Source: Prolixibacteraceae bacterium
GTDB taxonomy: Bacteria; Bacteroidota; Bacteroidia; Bacteroidales; Prolixibacteraceae
Direction of reading: 5' to 3'
NCBI GenBank assembly: GCA_027858145.1
Contig: JAQIDF010000435.1
Location: 1 to 18,895, forward strand
DNA length: 18,895 bases
Shown: piece after piece, positions 1 through 8,594 of the stretch
Layout: every line of letters begins with the position of its first letter
How positions within the stretch are numbered: the first letter of the stretch is position 1
The notes under the pieces: generated by a model
Databases searched by the model: none
Seen by the model: the letters and a program-made list of their open reading frames with translations, nothing else
Told to the model about the DNA's origin: nothing
Program-made: the position numbers and the translations under genes

Positions 1-2089
1 TTTTTTTCAAGAGTGGCTCAATCGATGGTTCTTGTCCGCGGAATGTTTTATACATGGTCATTGCATCGCCGGTACCACCTTTCGAAAGAATATTTTCGCG
101 GAATGAAGCCGCAATATCTTTATTGAAAATGTCGCCCGATTCAACAAAATAGTTAAAGGCATCGGCATCGAGTACTTCGGCCCAAATGTAGCTGTAATAA
201 CCTGCCGAATAACCGCTGGCCCAAATGTGGTTAAAGTAAGTCGTTTTATAGCGTGGAATAATCTCGTCGATCAGGCCAATCGTATCCATGCTCTTTTCTT
301 CAAATTCTTCAATATTGATATCAGACACATCTTTTGTTGTGTGGTAATCCATGTCGAGGAATGATGCTGCAAGATATTCAACGGTTTCAAATCCCTGGTT
401 AAACTGCGACGAAGCAACCAATTTGTCGATAAGTTCCTGTGGTATTACATCTCCGGTTTCGTAATGTTTGGCAAACAACTTCAGCATTTCAGGTTTGGCA
501 CACCAGTTTTCCATAATTTGCGAAGGTAACTCAACAAAATCGCGGGGTGTTGAAGTCCCCGACAAGCTGTGGTATTTGCAATCAGAAAGTAGCCCGTGCA
601 GTCCGTGACCAAATTCATGAAACAGGGTTGTAACCTCATCGAAGCTTAACAATGCAGGTTTGCCACCGGTAGGTTTCGAGAAATTCATCACATTGGTTAT
701 CACCGGGCGGATAAATTCACCGTCTTTTGTGCGAAATTGTTTGCGGTAGCTGCTCATCCAGGCACCTCCACGTTTGCTTTCACGCGGGTGATAATCGGTG
801 TAGTAAATTCCTATCAAAGAGCCATCGGCATCGGTTACTTCAAATGATTTTGCATCGGGATGGGGCAGTGGTACATTGTTTATTTCTTCAAAGTTTATGC
901 CCCAAAGCTTATTGGCAAGGATAAAAGAACCTTCGCGTACATTATCCAGTTCAAAGTAAGGGCGGATTTCAGCATCGTCGAGGTTGTATTTTTGCTTCCT
1001 TATTTTTTCAGCATAATACCACCAGTCCCAGCTTTGCAACTCAAAATCGTGACCTTCTTCTTCAATCATCTTTTGCATGTCGGCAGCTTCGTTTTTAGCC
1101 ATTTCAATGGCAGGGGTCCAAAGCTGATTGAGCAAGTCGTAAACATTTACTGGTTTTTTAGCCATGCGGTCGCTAAGCATAAAATCGGCATGGGTATCGT
1201 AGCCCATAATGTTGGCCCTTTTTGTGCGCAGTTTCAGTATCTTTTTGATTATCTCTTTGTTGTCATTTTCATTACCATTATTACCGCGCATATACATCGC
1301 CTTGTACAACTTTTCGCGTAAGTCGCGGTTATCGGCATATTGCAGGAACGGAATCCAACTTGGCTTTTGTAGGGTAAATGCCCATTTCCCTTCTTCTTCT
1401 GAAGCTTCAGCTGCCGCGCTGACAACCGACTCGGGTAATCCGGCCAAATCTTCTTTGTTGTCAATTACCAATTTGTAGTTGTTGGTTTCAGCTAACAGGT
1501 TTTCGCCAAACTGAAGCGACAGTAATGAAAGTTCACCATTAATTTCTTTCAGTTCTTCTTTCTTGTCTTCGGCTAAATTGGCACCACTGCGAACGAAGTC
1601 TTTGTGTGTTTCTTCCAGTAATTTCAGGTTTTCACCTTTAAGGTTCAAAGCTTTTTTGTTGTTGTAAACAGTTTTTACGCGTTCAAAAAGCTTTTCGTTG
1701 AGCATAATTTCATCTGAATGCTTTGAAAGCTGCGGATAAATGTCTTTTGCAATTTTTTGAAGCTCATCGTTTGTATCGGCGCCCATTTTGTTGCCAAACA
1801 CGTCCGATACTTTCTGAATCAGTTGTCCTGAGTATTCCAGGGCTACAATAGTGTTTTCAAATGTAGGCACTTCAGTCTTGTTAATGATGGCCTCAATTTC
1901 AGCATTGTGCTCCTCGATGCCTTTGTTAAAAGCAGGCACAAAGTGCTCTGTTTTAATCAGGTCGAACGGTGGCACCCCATATGGCGTATCATATTCAGCC
2001 AAAAACGGGTTGCCTGTTTCCTTTTTTTCGGTATTGCAAGCTGCAAGTAGTACAGTCATTGAAATAATTAATAATGTTTTGAGTTTCAT
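1..2089 (-). CDS. M3-family peptidyl-dipeptidase lipoprotein (Dcp-like), C-terminus cut by window edge
   Basis: Zinc metallopeptidase of family M3 (peptidyl-dipeptidase Dcp / oligopeptidase type), which trims short peptides. About 696 codons lie in the window, and the last ones read PSIEPLLKK, close to the usual C-terminus of the family, so only a few residues are missing. The zinc site is visible: HEFGH at residues 491-495 (bases 605-619) and the third ligand Glu at about 520 in FVELPSQ, 25 residues after the second His as expected. The N-terminus has a hydrophobic stretch ending LLAAC, so Cys18 is a probable lipoprotein cleavage site, placing the enzyme on a membrane facing the periplasm. 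The ATG at 2089-2087 is chosen because it gives this clean signal. It is divergent from the ECF sigma gene. The family is certain; whether it acts as a dipeptidase or an oligopeptidase is not. Confidence 0.93.
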   Translation of the reverse strand, partial: MKLKTLLIISMTVLLAACNTEKKETGNPFLAEYDTPYGVPPFDLIKTEHFVPAFNKGIEEHNAEIEAIINKTEVPTFENTIVALEYSGQLIQKVSDVFGNKMGADTNDELQKIAKDIYPQLSKHSDEIMLNEKLFERVKTVYNNKKALNLKGENLKLLEETHKDFVRSGANLAEDKKEELKEINGELSLLSLQFGENLLAETNNYKLVIDNKEDLAGLPESVVSAAAEASEEEGKWAFTLQKPSWIPFLQYADNRDLREKLYKAMYMRGNNGNENDNKEIIKKILKLRTKRANIMGYDTHADFMLSDRMAKKPVNVYDLLNQLWTPAIEMAKNEAADMQKMIEEEGHDFELQSWDWWYYAEKIRKQKYNLDDAEIRPYFELDNVREGSFILANKLWGINFEEINNVPLPHPDAKSFEVTDADGSLIGIYYTDYHPRESKRGGAWMSSYRKQFRTKDGEFIRPVITNVMNFSKPTGGKPALLSFDEVTTLFHEFGHGLHGLLSDCKYHSLSGTSTPRDFVELPSQIMENWCAKPEMLKLFAKHYETGDVIPQELIDKLVASSQFNQGFETVEYLAASFLDMDYHTTKDVSDINIEEFEEKSMDTIGLIDEIIPRYKTTYFNHIWASGYSAGYYSYIWAEVLDADAFNYFVESGDIFNKDIAASFRENILSKGGTGDAMTMYKTFRGQEPSIEPLLKK

Positions 2090-2126
2090 TCGTATAAAAG
2101 TATTATGGGTTTGTAAATTCACAGAG

Positions 2127-2145
2127 GTAAAATTAACAATTTTAC
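2127..2145. repeat. 8-bp inverted repeat with 3-bp loop in the divergent intergenic region
   Basis: GTAAAATT (2127-2134) and AATTTTAC (2138-2145) are perfect inverted copies separated by AAC. A T-run follows at 2151-2158, so on the plus strand it resembles a weak AT-rich terminator, but no plus-strand gene lies upstream. Between two divergent genes an operator is as likely. Function is unknown and it may be chance in AT-rich DNA. Confidence 0.3.
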
Positions 2146-2209
2146 AAGTGTTTTTTTTGATATTTATCATGCTTCCCAACCAAATCTTCATTAATTTTTG
2201 TTTTCCAGA

Positions 2210-2238
2210 TTGCTGTTTAATTAAATCTGTTACTTTTA
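2210..2238 (+). promoter_or_regulatory. candidate housekeeping promoter for the ECF sigma gene
   Basis: TTG at 2210-2212 and TACTTTTA at 2231-2238, separated by 18 bases, approximate the Bacteroidota primary sigma promoter (TTTG, about 19 bp, TAnnTTTG). One base of the -7 element deviates. Transcription would start near 2245, about 38 bases before the ATG at 2283. Confidence 0.4.
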
Positions 2239-2282
2239 CGTGTTGCAAAAGTTAAAACCCAAATGTAGGATTAAAAATAGTG

Positions 2283-2798
2283 ATGCCATTTATGGTTGGA
2301 ACAAAAAAAGGAAAAGAATGGTTTAAGGGTGTTTTCGACAATTACTATGAGTATGTCAGAAATTACCTTTTTTATTTGTCCGGCGATATTGAAATTGCTG
2401 AAGATATCGTTCAGGATGTTTTTATGAAAATATGGGAAATACGCGATACCATCAAAGATGAAACCATTAAACCCCTTCTATTCAGAATCGCCCGTAATTT
2501 ATTTTACAATACCCATAAGCGCAAGGTGCTTGATTTGCGTTTTGCCAATAACTACGATCATAAAAACGAAAATGAATCGCCCGAATATGTGCTGGAAATG
2601 AAGGAGTTCGATGCTAAACTTCAAAAAGCAATTTCTAATTTGCCCGAACACTGCCGAACAATATTTTTGATGAGCCGGATTGATGATATGAAATATCACG
2701 AAATAGCCAATAGTTTAAAGGTGAGTGTTAAGGCTGTTGAAAAACAGGTGAGTAAGGCATTAAAATTGTTGCGAGAAAACATCGATTATAAAGTTTGA
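2283..2798 (+). CDS. ECF RNA polymerase sigma factor (FecI/RpoE-like)
   Basis: Extracytoplasmic-function sigma-70 factor of 171 residues, normal for the family. Sigma region 2 is at about residues 18-85, with the motif EIAEDIVQDVFMKIWE followed by a basic stretch. Region 4 is at about residues 115-168: LPEHCRTIFLMSRIDDMKYHEIA, then the helix-turn-helix SLKVSVKAVEKQVSKAL that would contact the -35 element. ATG 2283 is preferred over the GTG just before it (2280); ATG 2292 is also possible. The stop is 7 bases from the next ATG, so it is co-transcribed with the FecR gene that should hold it inactive. By family knowledge such sigma factors switch on surface receptor genes. The target here is probably the adjacent receptor or the second FecR gene, which is inference. 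Confidence 0.93.
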   Translation: MPFMVGTKKGKEWFKGVFDNYYEYVRNYLFYLSGDIEIAEDIVQDVFMKIWEIRDTIKDETIKPLLFRIARNLFYNTHKRKVLDLRFANNYDHKNENESPEYVLEMKEFDAKLQKAISNLPEHCRTIFLMSRIDDMKYHEIANSLKVSVKAVEKQVSKALKLLRENIDYKV

Positions 2799-2805
2799 TT
2801 GTTTG

Positions 2806-3672
2806 ATGGAGAAAAATCGAAATGAAAATATTGAAACTTTTACCGGGAGGTACAGCATTCCTGCAAGGCGCTCGAAAGAACAGGCCTGGGAAATGCTGAA
2901 CCATAGAATTGAACAAGCTGAAAACCATAAAACGCGAAAATTCAGTAAGGCAAGTTTGATAATTGGCTCAATTGCAGCGGTTTTTGTGTTTGTTTTTATT
3001 CTTTATACCGGCATGTTCAATACTGGTAAATATTCGCCCGACGTCAACTCCGGAATTGCTTCGGTAAAAGAATATTTTTTGCCCGATAGTAGCGTGGTGT
3101 ATCTTAATTCAAATTCAACCATTAAATATCATTACAATAATTTTACAGGCGAACGAAATGTTGTTCTAAAAGGTGAAGCATTGTTTGATGTGAAAGAGGG
3201 AAGAAGGTTTATTGTTGAATTTGAAGGCGGAAAAGCTAAAGTTTTAGGTACTGTTTTCAATATTTCGGCTTATTCTGGTAATTACATGCAGTTTGATTGT
3301 GCCGAAGGAAGTATTGAACTGAACCTTGATGTACAACGTAAACGGATAAGGCTTTCTGAAGGTGAAGGTTTTTATGTTAGTAATGAACAAATATCAGGCT
3401 TACACGATGTTAACATCGATTCGATATACGAGCGCATGAACGGAATTTATCACTGGGAAACAATAAGGCTTGACCACCTATTGTCATTCATCAGTCTGCG
3501 CTTTGGCTACAGCTATGATTTCAGAAATATTGACCCTGCCAGGAAGTTTTCGGGTAAGGTTGACTTAACCGATATGAATACAGGGCTAAATATTGTATCT
3601 TATGCAATGGGAATTGATTATTCTGTCTCAGATGAAGAAAAAACGGTTACTTTTCATGCTAAATCAAATTAA
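2806..3672 (+). CDS. FecR-type anti-sigma factor with DUF4974 C-terminal domain
   Basis: Single-pass inner-membrane anti-sigma factor, 288 residues from ATG 2806 (a TTG one codon earlier is less likely). A cytoplasmic N-terminal segment of about 48 residues would bind the sigma factor. A hydrophobic helix lies at about 50-68. The periplasmic FecR domain spans about 89-185 and includes LPDSSVVYLNSNSTIKY, GEALFDVKEGRRF and KVLGTVFNISAY. The C-terminal DUF4974 domain is at about 213-285. In this family the periplasmic part reads the STN domain of the partner receptor. The receptor gene starts before this gene ends (17-base overlap with the favoured start), which fits tight stoichiometric coupling. 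Confidence 0.93.
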   Translation: MEKNRNENIETFTGRYSIPARRSKEQAWEMLNHRIEQAENHKTRKFSKASLIIGSIAAVFVFVFILYTGMFNTGKYSPDVNSGIASVKEYFLPDSSVVYLNSNSTIKYHYNNFTGERNVVLKGEALFDVKEGRRFIVEFEGGKAKVLGTVFNISAYSGNYMQFDCAEGSIELNLDVQRKRIRLSEGEGFYVSNEQISGLHDVNIDSIYERMNGIYHWETIRLDHLLSFISLRFGYSYDFRNIDPARKFSGKVDLTDMNTGLNIVSYAMGIDYSVSDEEKTVTFHAKSN

Positions 3673-6337
3673 ACGTATAATAAAGATTATATCCTTGTTT
3701 GTCCTTTTTTTTTGTGCAACATCGGTTGTTTATGCCCAAAAATCAATTAATGTTGATGTTGTTAATGTTCCGTTGAGTGATGTTTTGAATAATGTTTCTG
3801 AGAATACCGGCATCCGCTTCGCCTTCGATGATGATTTAATTTCTCAAATTGATGTAACTTTTCATTTTGATAATATACCATTAAACCGCTTTCTTAGAAT
3901 AGTTAGTGAAGAATATGGGCTCAGTTATCGTGCTATTGCAGGTACTTACGTGTTCTATGTTGATGATAATAAAAAAATTGATGAGGCGATAGAACAAACC
4001 CGGATTGCCAAAACAGAAACGAAAGAAGAGGCCGTTGTCGATACGGTTGACGTTATTCAAAAGCGGATACCTGAAATTATTATCGGGGGGGTGGTTCAGG
4101 ATAAAAATACCGAGGAAAAAATCAATATGTGTAAGGTTGTTTTAGGCTCAAACAACTATGCGGTAACCAATGAGATGGGCTTTTTCTATAAAACACTGCA
4201 TGCTAAAGGGAAATACCGCTTTAAGATTCAGCATGTAGGTTACCGGCCTGTTGATACAATTATTCACATAACCGACGATGTATTACTTGATTTTGAACTT
4301 ATCCCGAACCGGAAAATCGAGTTGATGAGTAGTAAAATGATTCCGGCACGGTTTATTATCGAATTGTCCGAAGTGCCCGAAATGGTGTTGTACAATCCGC
4401 GTAATGCCATTGAAGTGCCGGGCGTAGAGCAAAACGATATTGTTAATGCACTTACCATTATTCCGGGTATCAATTATCTGAAAGGGGTTGATACCGGATT
4501 ATCGATACGGGGTGGGGCGCCTTCCGACAACCTGGTATTGATTGATGGCATTCCCATTATTGAAACCAGCCACCTGATGGGCAACCTGAGTGTGCTTAAT
4601 TCAAAATATATTCGACAGGCTTTTGTTTCGCGTGGTGGCTTTGGTGCCGAATATGGCGGACGCACTGCCGGAATTGTTGATTTGTCGGGGAAAACCGGCA
4701 ACAACAAAAACCCTGTTGTTGATTTTACGGCCAATATGCTTCATACCAATATTTATGTAGGGGTGCCTGTAAACGAAACAAGCTCCCTGTCGGCTTCTTT
4801 TAAAAAATCATTTGTTGATATCTGGCCACAGTTTCTGATTAATAATTTTGCACTTGAAAATAAAACAGTTGAGTTTGATACAGGCTCGCCTGTTTGGGCT
4901 GATGTTGACCGTACCGAGGTAAATTATTCCGATGCCAATGTAAAGCTGAATATTCGTCCGTCAGAGCATACCGAGTTGTCTTTTAACTTCTTTGATAGTT
5001 TCGATCGTCAGTTTCGAAATTATGCTTTTCCAACCGATGGCGGATATTATCAGAATAACAGTAAAGACAGCCGAACAACAGGGTATAGCATTAACCTTAA
5101 AACGCAATCGGAAAAAGGATGGCTGAATACCTTTACCGCCGGCTATAATTCGATGACAAGCAATACGGTTACAGAAAACGGCAAGGAGCAGAAATGGGCC
5201 GACCGCCCGGTAAAAGCGTTTTTCGATTCAAACATTTACCAGATAAAAGAGTTTCGTGCAGCATGGCGTTCGGAATTGAAACTAAAATATTTGTCACACA
5301 AATTTGGTGGTGGTTTCAACTACAATGCACTCGATTATGAATACGAAGACCATGAATTAAAAATAGTAGGTGCTAAAACGTTTAACGATTCAATTTCGTC
5401 AAGCGACCGAATTCAAATGTACAATACCTATTATCAGGCGCAGTTAAAACCCTTTAAATGGCTTTCATTCAGGGTTGGAGCACGCGGAACTTACAATCCA
5501 CAAAACACTGTTTTTAATGTACAGCCACGCTATGGGATTGAGATAACACCTTTTAATCATTTTAAATTTCACTATTCAGCGGGAAGGTACATGCAGCATA
5601 TGTATATGACTTACCGGGTCGATTCATACCGGAATGTTTCTCCGATATGGTATATCCCGGGCAATAATGAGCAGATTCTCGATGCCAACCATGAGGTTTT
5701 TGGTGTGAAAGCACAATATCCTGATTTGAGTTTAAATGTAGAAGCATATTCAAAGCGGAACCGTTCAAAATCGTTTTTCTGGGGTGAGAAAGGAGTTCAA
5801 AACGGGCTTGATATTGTGAATTACGAGCAACTAAAGGGGGAGGATTACAACCGGGGAATTGATTTCTTTATGCAGTACCGGACTGGTATTTTTAAACATC
5901 TGATATCGTATTCACTTTCTGAATCGTATGAGAAAATAAATGGTGTTAATAACGATAATTTTTTCCCTTCGTTCGACCATCAATTGCACCGTTTACGTCT
6001 CACCGAGATTGTAAGTTTCAGCGGGTGGACAGCTTCTGTTAATTGGCATTTTGCAACGGGGTTGCCTTATTTGGAGTCAAATTCTCAAAAGGAAAATTTT
6101 CAACTTGGGCAGTTTAATGATTTTATGCAACTGGATATAGCATTGGAAAAACAAATTGATTTTCAGTACTTTTTTGCCGATATAGGTATTACAGTGTTGA
6201 ATGTTCTGAACCGGAGCAATACAATTGATGAAAGAAATATTTCGATACGCGAAGAACCCGAACAGATTATATACAAAACCCGCACCCGGGCTACTGCATT
6301 TTCGCCTCTTTTATATATAAATTTACGATATGAATGA
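3656..6337 (+). CDS. TonB-dependent receptor with STN and carboxypeptidase-like domains (FecA-type transducer)
   Basis: Outer-membrane receptor of 893 residues. The signal peptide ends near VVYAQ (residue 28). An STN domain follows at about 29-100 (NVPLSDVLNNVSENTGIRFAF ... GTYVFYV), the signalling module that talks to FecR. A carboxypeptidase-regulatory-like beta domain lies at about 143-220. The plug begins near residue 257 (NDIVNALTIIPGIN, then LSIRGGAPSDNLVLIDGIPI and GGFGAEYGGRTAG) and the beta-barrel fills the rest. ATG 3656 gives a classical signal peptide; ATG 3632 would add eight residues (MKKKRLLF) and cannot be excluded. No SusD-like partner follows, so a glycan-type SusCD pair is unlikely. 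Substrate is unknown; the regulatory logic resembles ferric-citrate signalling. Confidence 0.9.
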   Translation: MLNQIKRIIKIISLFVLFFCATSVVYAQKSINVDVVNVPLSDVLNNVSENTGIRFAFDDDLISQIDVTFHFDNIPLNRFLRIVSEEYGLSYRAIAGTYVFYVDDNKKIDEAIEQTRIAKTETKEEAVVDTVDVIQKRIPEIIIGGVVQDKNTEEKINMCKVVLGSNNYAVTNEMGFFYKTLHAKGKYRFKIQHVGYRPVDTIIHITDDVLLDFELIPNRKIELMSSKMIPARFIIELSEVPEMVLYNPRNAIEVPGVEQNDIVNALTIIPGINYLKGVDTGLSIRGGAPSDNLVLIDGIPIIETSHLMGNLSVLNSKYIRQAFVSRGGFGAEYGGRTAGIVDLSGKTGNNKNPVVDFTANMLHTNIYVGVPVNETSSLSASFKKSFVDIWPQFLINNFALENKTVEFDTGSPVWADVDRTEVNYSDANVKLNIRPSEHTELSFNFFDSFDRQFRNYAFPTDGGYYQNNSKDSRTTGYSINLKTQSEKGWLNTFTAGYNSMTSNTVTENGKEQKWADRPVKAFFDSNIYQIKEFRAAWRSELKLKYLSHKFGGGFNYNALDYEYEDHELKIVGAKTFNDSISSSDRIQMYNTYYQAQLKPFKWLSFRVGARGTYNPQNTVFNVQPRYGIEITPFNHFKFHYSAGRYMQHMYMTYRVDSYRNVSPIWYIPGNNEQILDANHEVFGVKAQYPDLSLNVEAYSKRNRSKSFFWGEKGVQNGLDIVNYEQLKGEDYNRGIDFFMQYRTGIFKHLISYSLSESYEKINGVNNDNFFPSFDHQLHRLRLTEIVSFSGWTASVNWHFATGLPYLESNSQKENFQLGQFNDFMQLDIALEKQIDFQYFFADIGITVLNVLNRSNTIDERNISIREEPEQIIYKTRTRATAFSPLLYINLRYE

Positions 6338-6354
6338 AAAAAATAAAAAAAGTG

Positions 6355-6397
6355 GTAGGGGGTAAAAGTATTCGGTTGTAATAAAGGCGTGTAATAA
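6355..6397 (+). promoter_or_regulatory. candidate ECF-sigma promoter ahead of the second FecR gene
   Basis: The 70-base gap after the receptor holds GTAGGGGGT at 6355-6363, like the G-rich -35 element seen before ECF-controlled genes of Bacteroidota. Two possible -10 boxes follow: GTTGTAATA (6375-6383) and CGTGTAATA (6388-6396). Neither sits at an exactly typical distance, so only the -35-like element is persuasive. It is the only such G-rich non-coding element seen in the window, and it suggests that FecR2 can be expressed separately from the upstream genes. Confidence 0.4.
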
Positions 6398-6407
6398 TCA
6401 TAGGAAA

Positions 6408-7274
6408 ATGTTCAGACATCCAAATTTAAATAACAATAACGGGGCTCAATACGATTTTCAGAAAAAAATCGAGCAATCAATTCGGTATTTTAAAGTCCCG
6501 GATGCACAGGATAAAGAGGATGTCCTGAATGGTTTGATGAGGAAAATTGCAGAGCAGGAAGAACCGGCTGTTCAAAAAACTAAAGTGCGAAAACTTATTT
6601 ATTCGGTTAGCTCAGTAGCTGCTGTTGGTTTGATTCTTTTTGCTCTGTATTTCTTTTTTGCTTTTGAAACTTATACAGGTTCACAACAAGCTTCAAATGT
6701 TTTTTACCTGCCAGATAATTCTCGCGTTGTTTTAACCGATGGGGCATCACTTAAATATTCAAAAATAAACTACAACCGTAATGTCAAACTTAAAGGCGAA
6801 GCATATTTCGAAGTTAAGAGTGGCGATGGATTTTTTGTTGATACCCGCGAAGGTGATGTGATGGTACTGGGAACCCGTTTTAGGGTGAGTGACATGAAAA
6901 AACGCTTGCATGTGCAATGTTACGAAGGAGCTGTTGGCGTTCATTATGCAACCGAACGAGTGAAAATATCACGAGGCATGTTGCTCGAAGGATTTGAACA
7001 AGAAGTAAATGTTACAGAGGGAAAAGGTTACGGATATCCCGATTTCGCACGTTTTAACTTTAGTTGCAAAAATAAAGACCTTAATGAAATCTGGCCGGAA
7101 ATTGAAAAATATTTTGGCGTAGACATCAATTATACCCATCCGGACTGTCAATCATTTACCGGTTCAATTAGTGCCGGAAATGTTAACCATGTGTTAGATA
7201 TTATTTGTACCTCCATGAAACTGGAGTATACAATTAATGAAAATAACCAGGTTGAAATTACTCCACGAAGTTAG
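6408..7274 (+). CDS. second FecR-family protein, without its own sigma gene
   Basis: 288 residues with the same architecture as the first FecR protein. There is an N-terminal cytoplasmic part of about 60 residues, a hydrophobic helix at about 62-86, a periplasmic FecR domain at about 98-195 (LPDNSRVVLTDGASLKY, KLKGEAYFEVKSGDGFFV, VMVLGTRFRVSD), and a DUF4974-like end at about 217-285. The sequence differs considerably from the first copy, so this is an old paralogue rather than a fresh duplication. No sigma gene or receptor follows; the next gene runs the opposite way. It could be a second brake on the same sigma factor, a trans-acting partner of a sigma factor elsewhere, or a remnant of a lost cassette. 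The 90 bases after it show no clear terminator. Confidence 0.9.
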   Translation: MFRHPNLNNNNGAQYDFQKKIEQSIRYFKVPDAQDKEDVLNGLMRKIAEQEEPAVQKTKVRKLIYSVSSVAAVGLILFALYFFFAFETYTGSQQASNVFYLPDNSRVVLTDGASLKYSKINYNRNVKLKGEAYFEVKSGDGFFVDTREGDVMVLGTRFRVSDMKKRLHVQCYEGAVGVHYATERVKISRGMLLEGFEQEVNVTEGKGYGYPDFARFNFSCKNKDLNEIWPEIEKYFGVDINYTHPDCQSFTGSISAGNVNHVLDIICTSMKLEYTINENNQVEITPRS

Positions 7275-7364
7275 AAAATAGCAAATAACTCCCACTGCAT
7301 TACGCGGGGCTTTGTTCCATATGTTTCGGATAAGTTTTCAAATGGCTAAATCTGTTTCAGGTTT

Positions 7365-8519
7365 TTATCCCGCATACTCCAAAATTATTTTTAACTCATC
7401 TTCATTTAGCTTTACCGGGTGGTTTTTCAAACCGGTACTTTCAATAATGGAATCAAAGTGTGAACTATTCACCCCTAAAGTTGAGAGTTTGGGTATGTTG
7501 AATTTTTCGGAGAGTTGGTTGATGTATTGTAATAAATTGTCTGTTGCATTCTCATCGCTCATGTCAGGAAAGAGAATATGAGCCACATTTGCGTACTTCT
7601 TTAATACTTGTTTATTATTTTCTGCATGTAGTTTTTCAACAGTAATTTGGTTTGCCGGTCCCATCAGGTTGGCACAAACAATTCCATGCGGAATGGGGAA
7701 GAGGCTGCCCAGTGGTTGGGCAAAACCATGAATAACACCTAAACCCGCATTGGCGAGTGTTATGCCTGACAATAATGCAGCATAGCTCATGCCGGCACGG
7801 CTGTTAATATCGTTTCCGTTTGAAACAGCTTCTTCAAGTGATGAAAATATATGTTTTATCCCGTCAAATGCGAGAGCATCGGTTAATGAATTGGCATTGG
7901 TAGACAAATACGATTCAAATAACTGGGTGAAGGCATCCATACCCGAAGCAGCAGTTATGTTGGGCGGGCATGAAATGGTGAGCAATGGGTCGATTATGGC
8001 AATATCGGGTACATAATTGTCGTGACGTAACGACTTTTTGAAGGCTTTTTCGCCTAGTTGGGTGATAACGGCATTTTTTGTAGCCTCGCTACCGGTACCT
8101 GATGTTGTAGGAACTGTAATGAGTGGTACTTTATTGCCCGAGGTTTTTTTTGTGCCAACTCCTTCTAGATAATCAGTTATCGAACCATTTTCACACAGCA
8201 TAGCCGATACGGCTTTTCCGGCATCCATTATGCTTCCTCCGCCAATGGCAATTACAGCATCAGGCAAAAGGTTTAAGCTTTTTTGTGTTATGGTGTCAAT
8301 ATTATAGGGCGATGGTTCTCCATGCAGAACCTCGTGTGTATATGTGTATTTACTTTTTGTAAGTGAGCTAAATAATTGCTTACCGTAATGAGTTTTTGGA
8401 AATGATTTCCCGGTTATGATAAGAAATTTGTTCCCAAATATTGAAGCGTGACTGCTTATTTCGTTTAAGCTGCCTTCGCCAAAAATTATTTTTGGAGTAT
8501 TTGTAAAGTTGAATTTCAT
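7365..8519 (-). CDS. iron-containing alcohol dehydrogenase family protein with altered metal/catalytic residues
   Basis: 384 residues, the normal length of the Fe-ADH (group III) family of NAD(P)-dependent alcohol/aldehyde oxidoreductases. Nucleotide-binding GGGSIMDAGKA is at 93-103 and PTTSGTGSEAT at 137-147. Aligned by motif with E. coli FucO, Asp195, His264 and His278 match three of the four metal ligands. The fourth ligand (FucO His200) is Gln199 in GMDAFTQ, and the FucO catalytic His267 is Gln268 in IHGFAQPLG. This suggests a variant branch whose metal use and substrate cannot be read from FucO. It is transcribed alone from the promoter at 8540-8570 and converges on the second FecR gene. 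A role with the nearby arabinose or PQQ genes is not supported by position or strand. Confidence 0.92.
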   Translation of the reverse strand: MKFNFTNTPKIIFGEGSLNEISSHASIFGNKFLIITGKSFPKTHYGKQLFSSLTKSKYTYTHEVLHGEPSPYNIDTITQKSLNLLPDAVIAIGGGSIMDAGKAVSAMLCENGSITDYLEGVGTKKTSGNKVPLITVPTTSGTGSEATKNAVITQLGEKAFKKSLRHDNYVPDIAIIDPLLTISCPPNITAASGMDAFTQLFESYLSTNANSLTDALAFDGIKHIFSSLEEAVSNGNDINSRAGMSYAALLSGITLANAGLGVIHGFAQPLGSLFPIPHGIVCANLMGPANQITVEKLHAENNKQVLKKYANVAHILFPDMSDENATDNLLQYINQLSEKFNIPKLSTLGVNSSHFDSIIESTGLKNHPVKLNEDELKIILEYAG

Positions 8520-8539
8520 AAGCTTTGATTTGAAAACAC

Positions 8540-8570
8540 CAAAGCTAATTTTTTTAAATGTATCGCCAAA
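8540..8570 (-). promoter_or_regulatory. consensus Bacteroidota promoter of the Fe-ADH gene
   Basis: On the minus strand TTTG (8570-8567) is followed by exactly 19 bases and then TAGCTTTG (8547-8540), matching TTTG-N19-TAnnTTTG fully. The start site would fall near 8533, giving a leader of about 14 bases before the ATG at 8519. It supports both the gene start and the phylum assignment. Confidence 0.65.
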
Positions 8571-8594
8571 GCTTTGAAAAAGGCAGATAACCCT

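Noticed and set aside
860..1321. 153-codon plus-strand ORF
   Set aside because: Antisense to the M3 peptidase, whose frame carries the HEFGH zinc site and is open throughout. No recognisable protein.
7312..7581. 89-codon plus-strand ORF after the second FecR gene
   Set aside because: It mostly mirrors the C-terminus of the Fe-ADH gene on the other strand, and the translation shows no domain.
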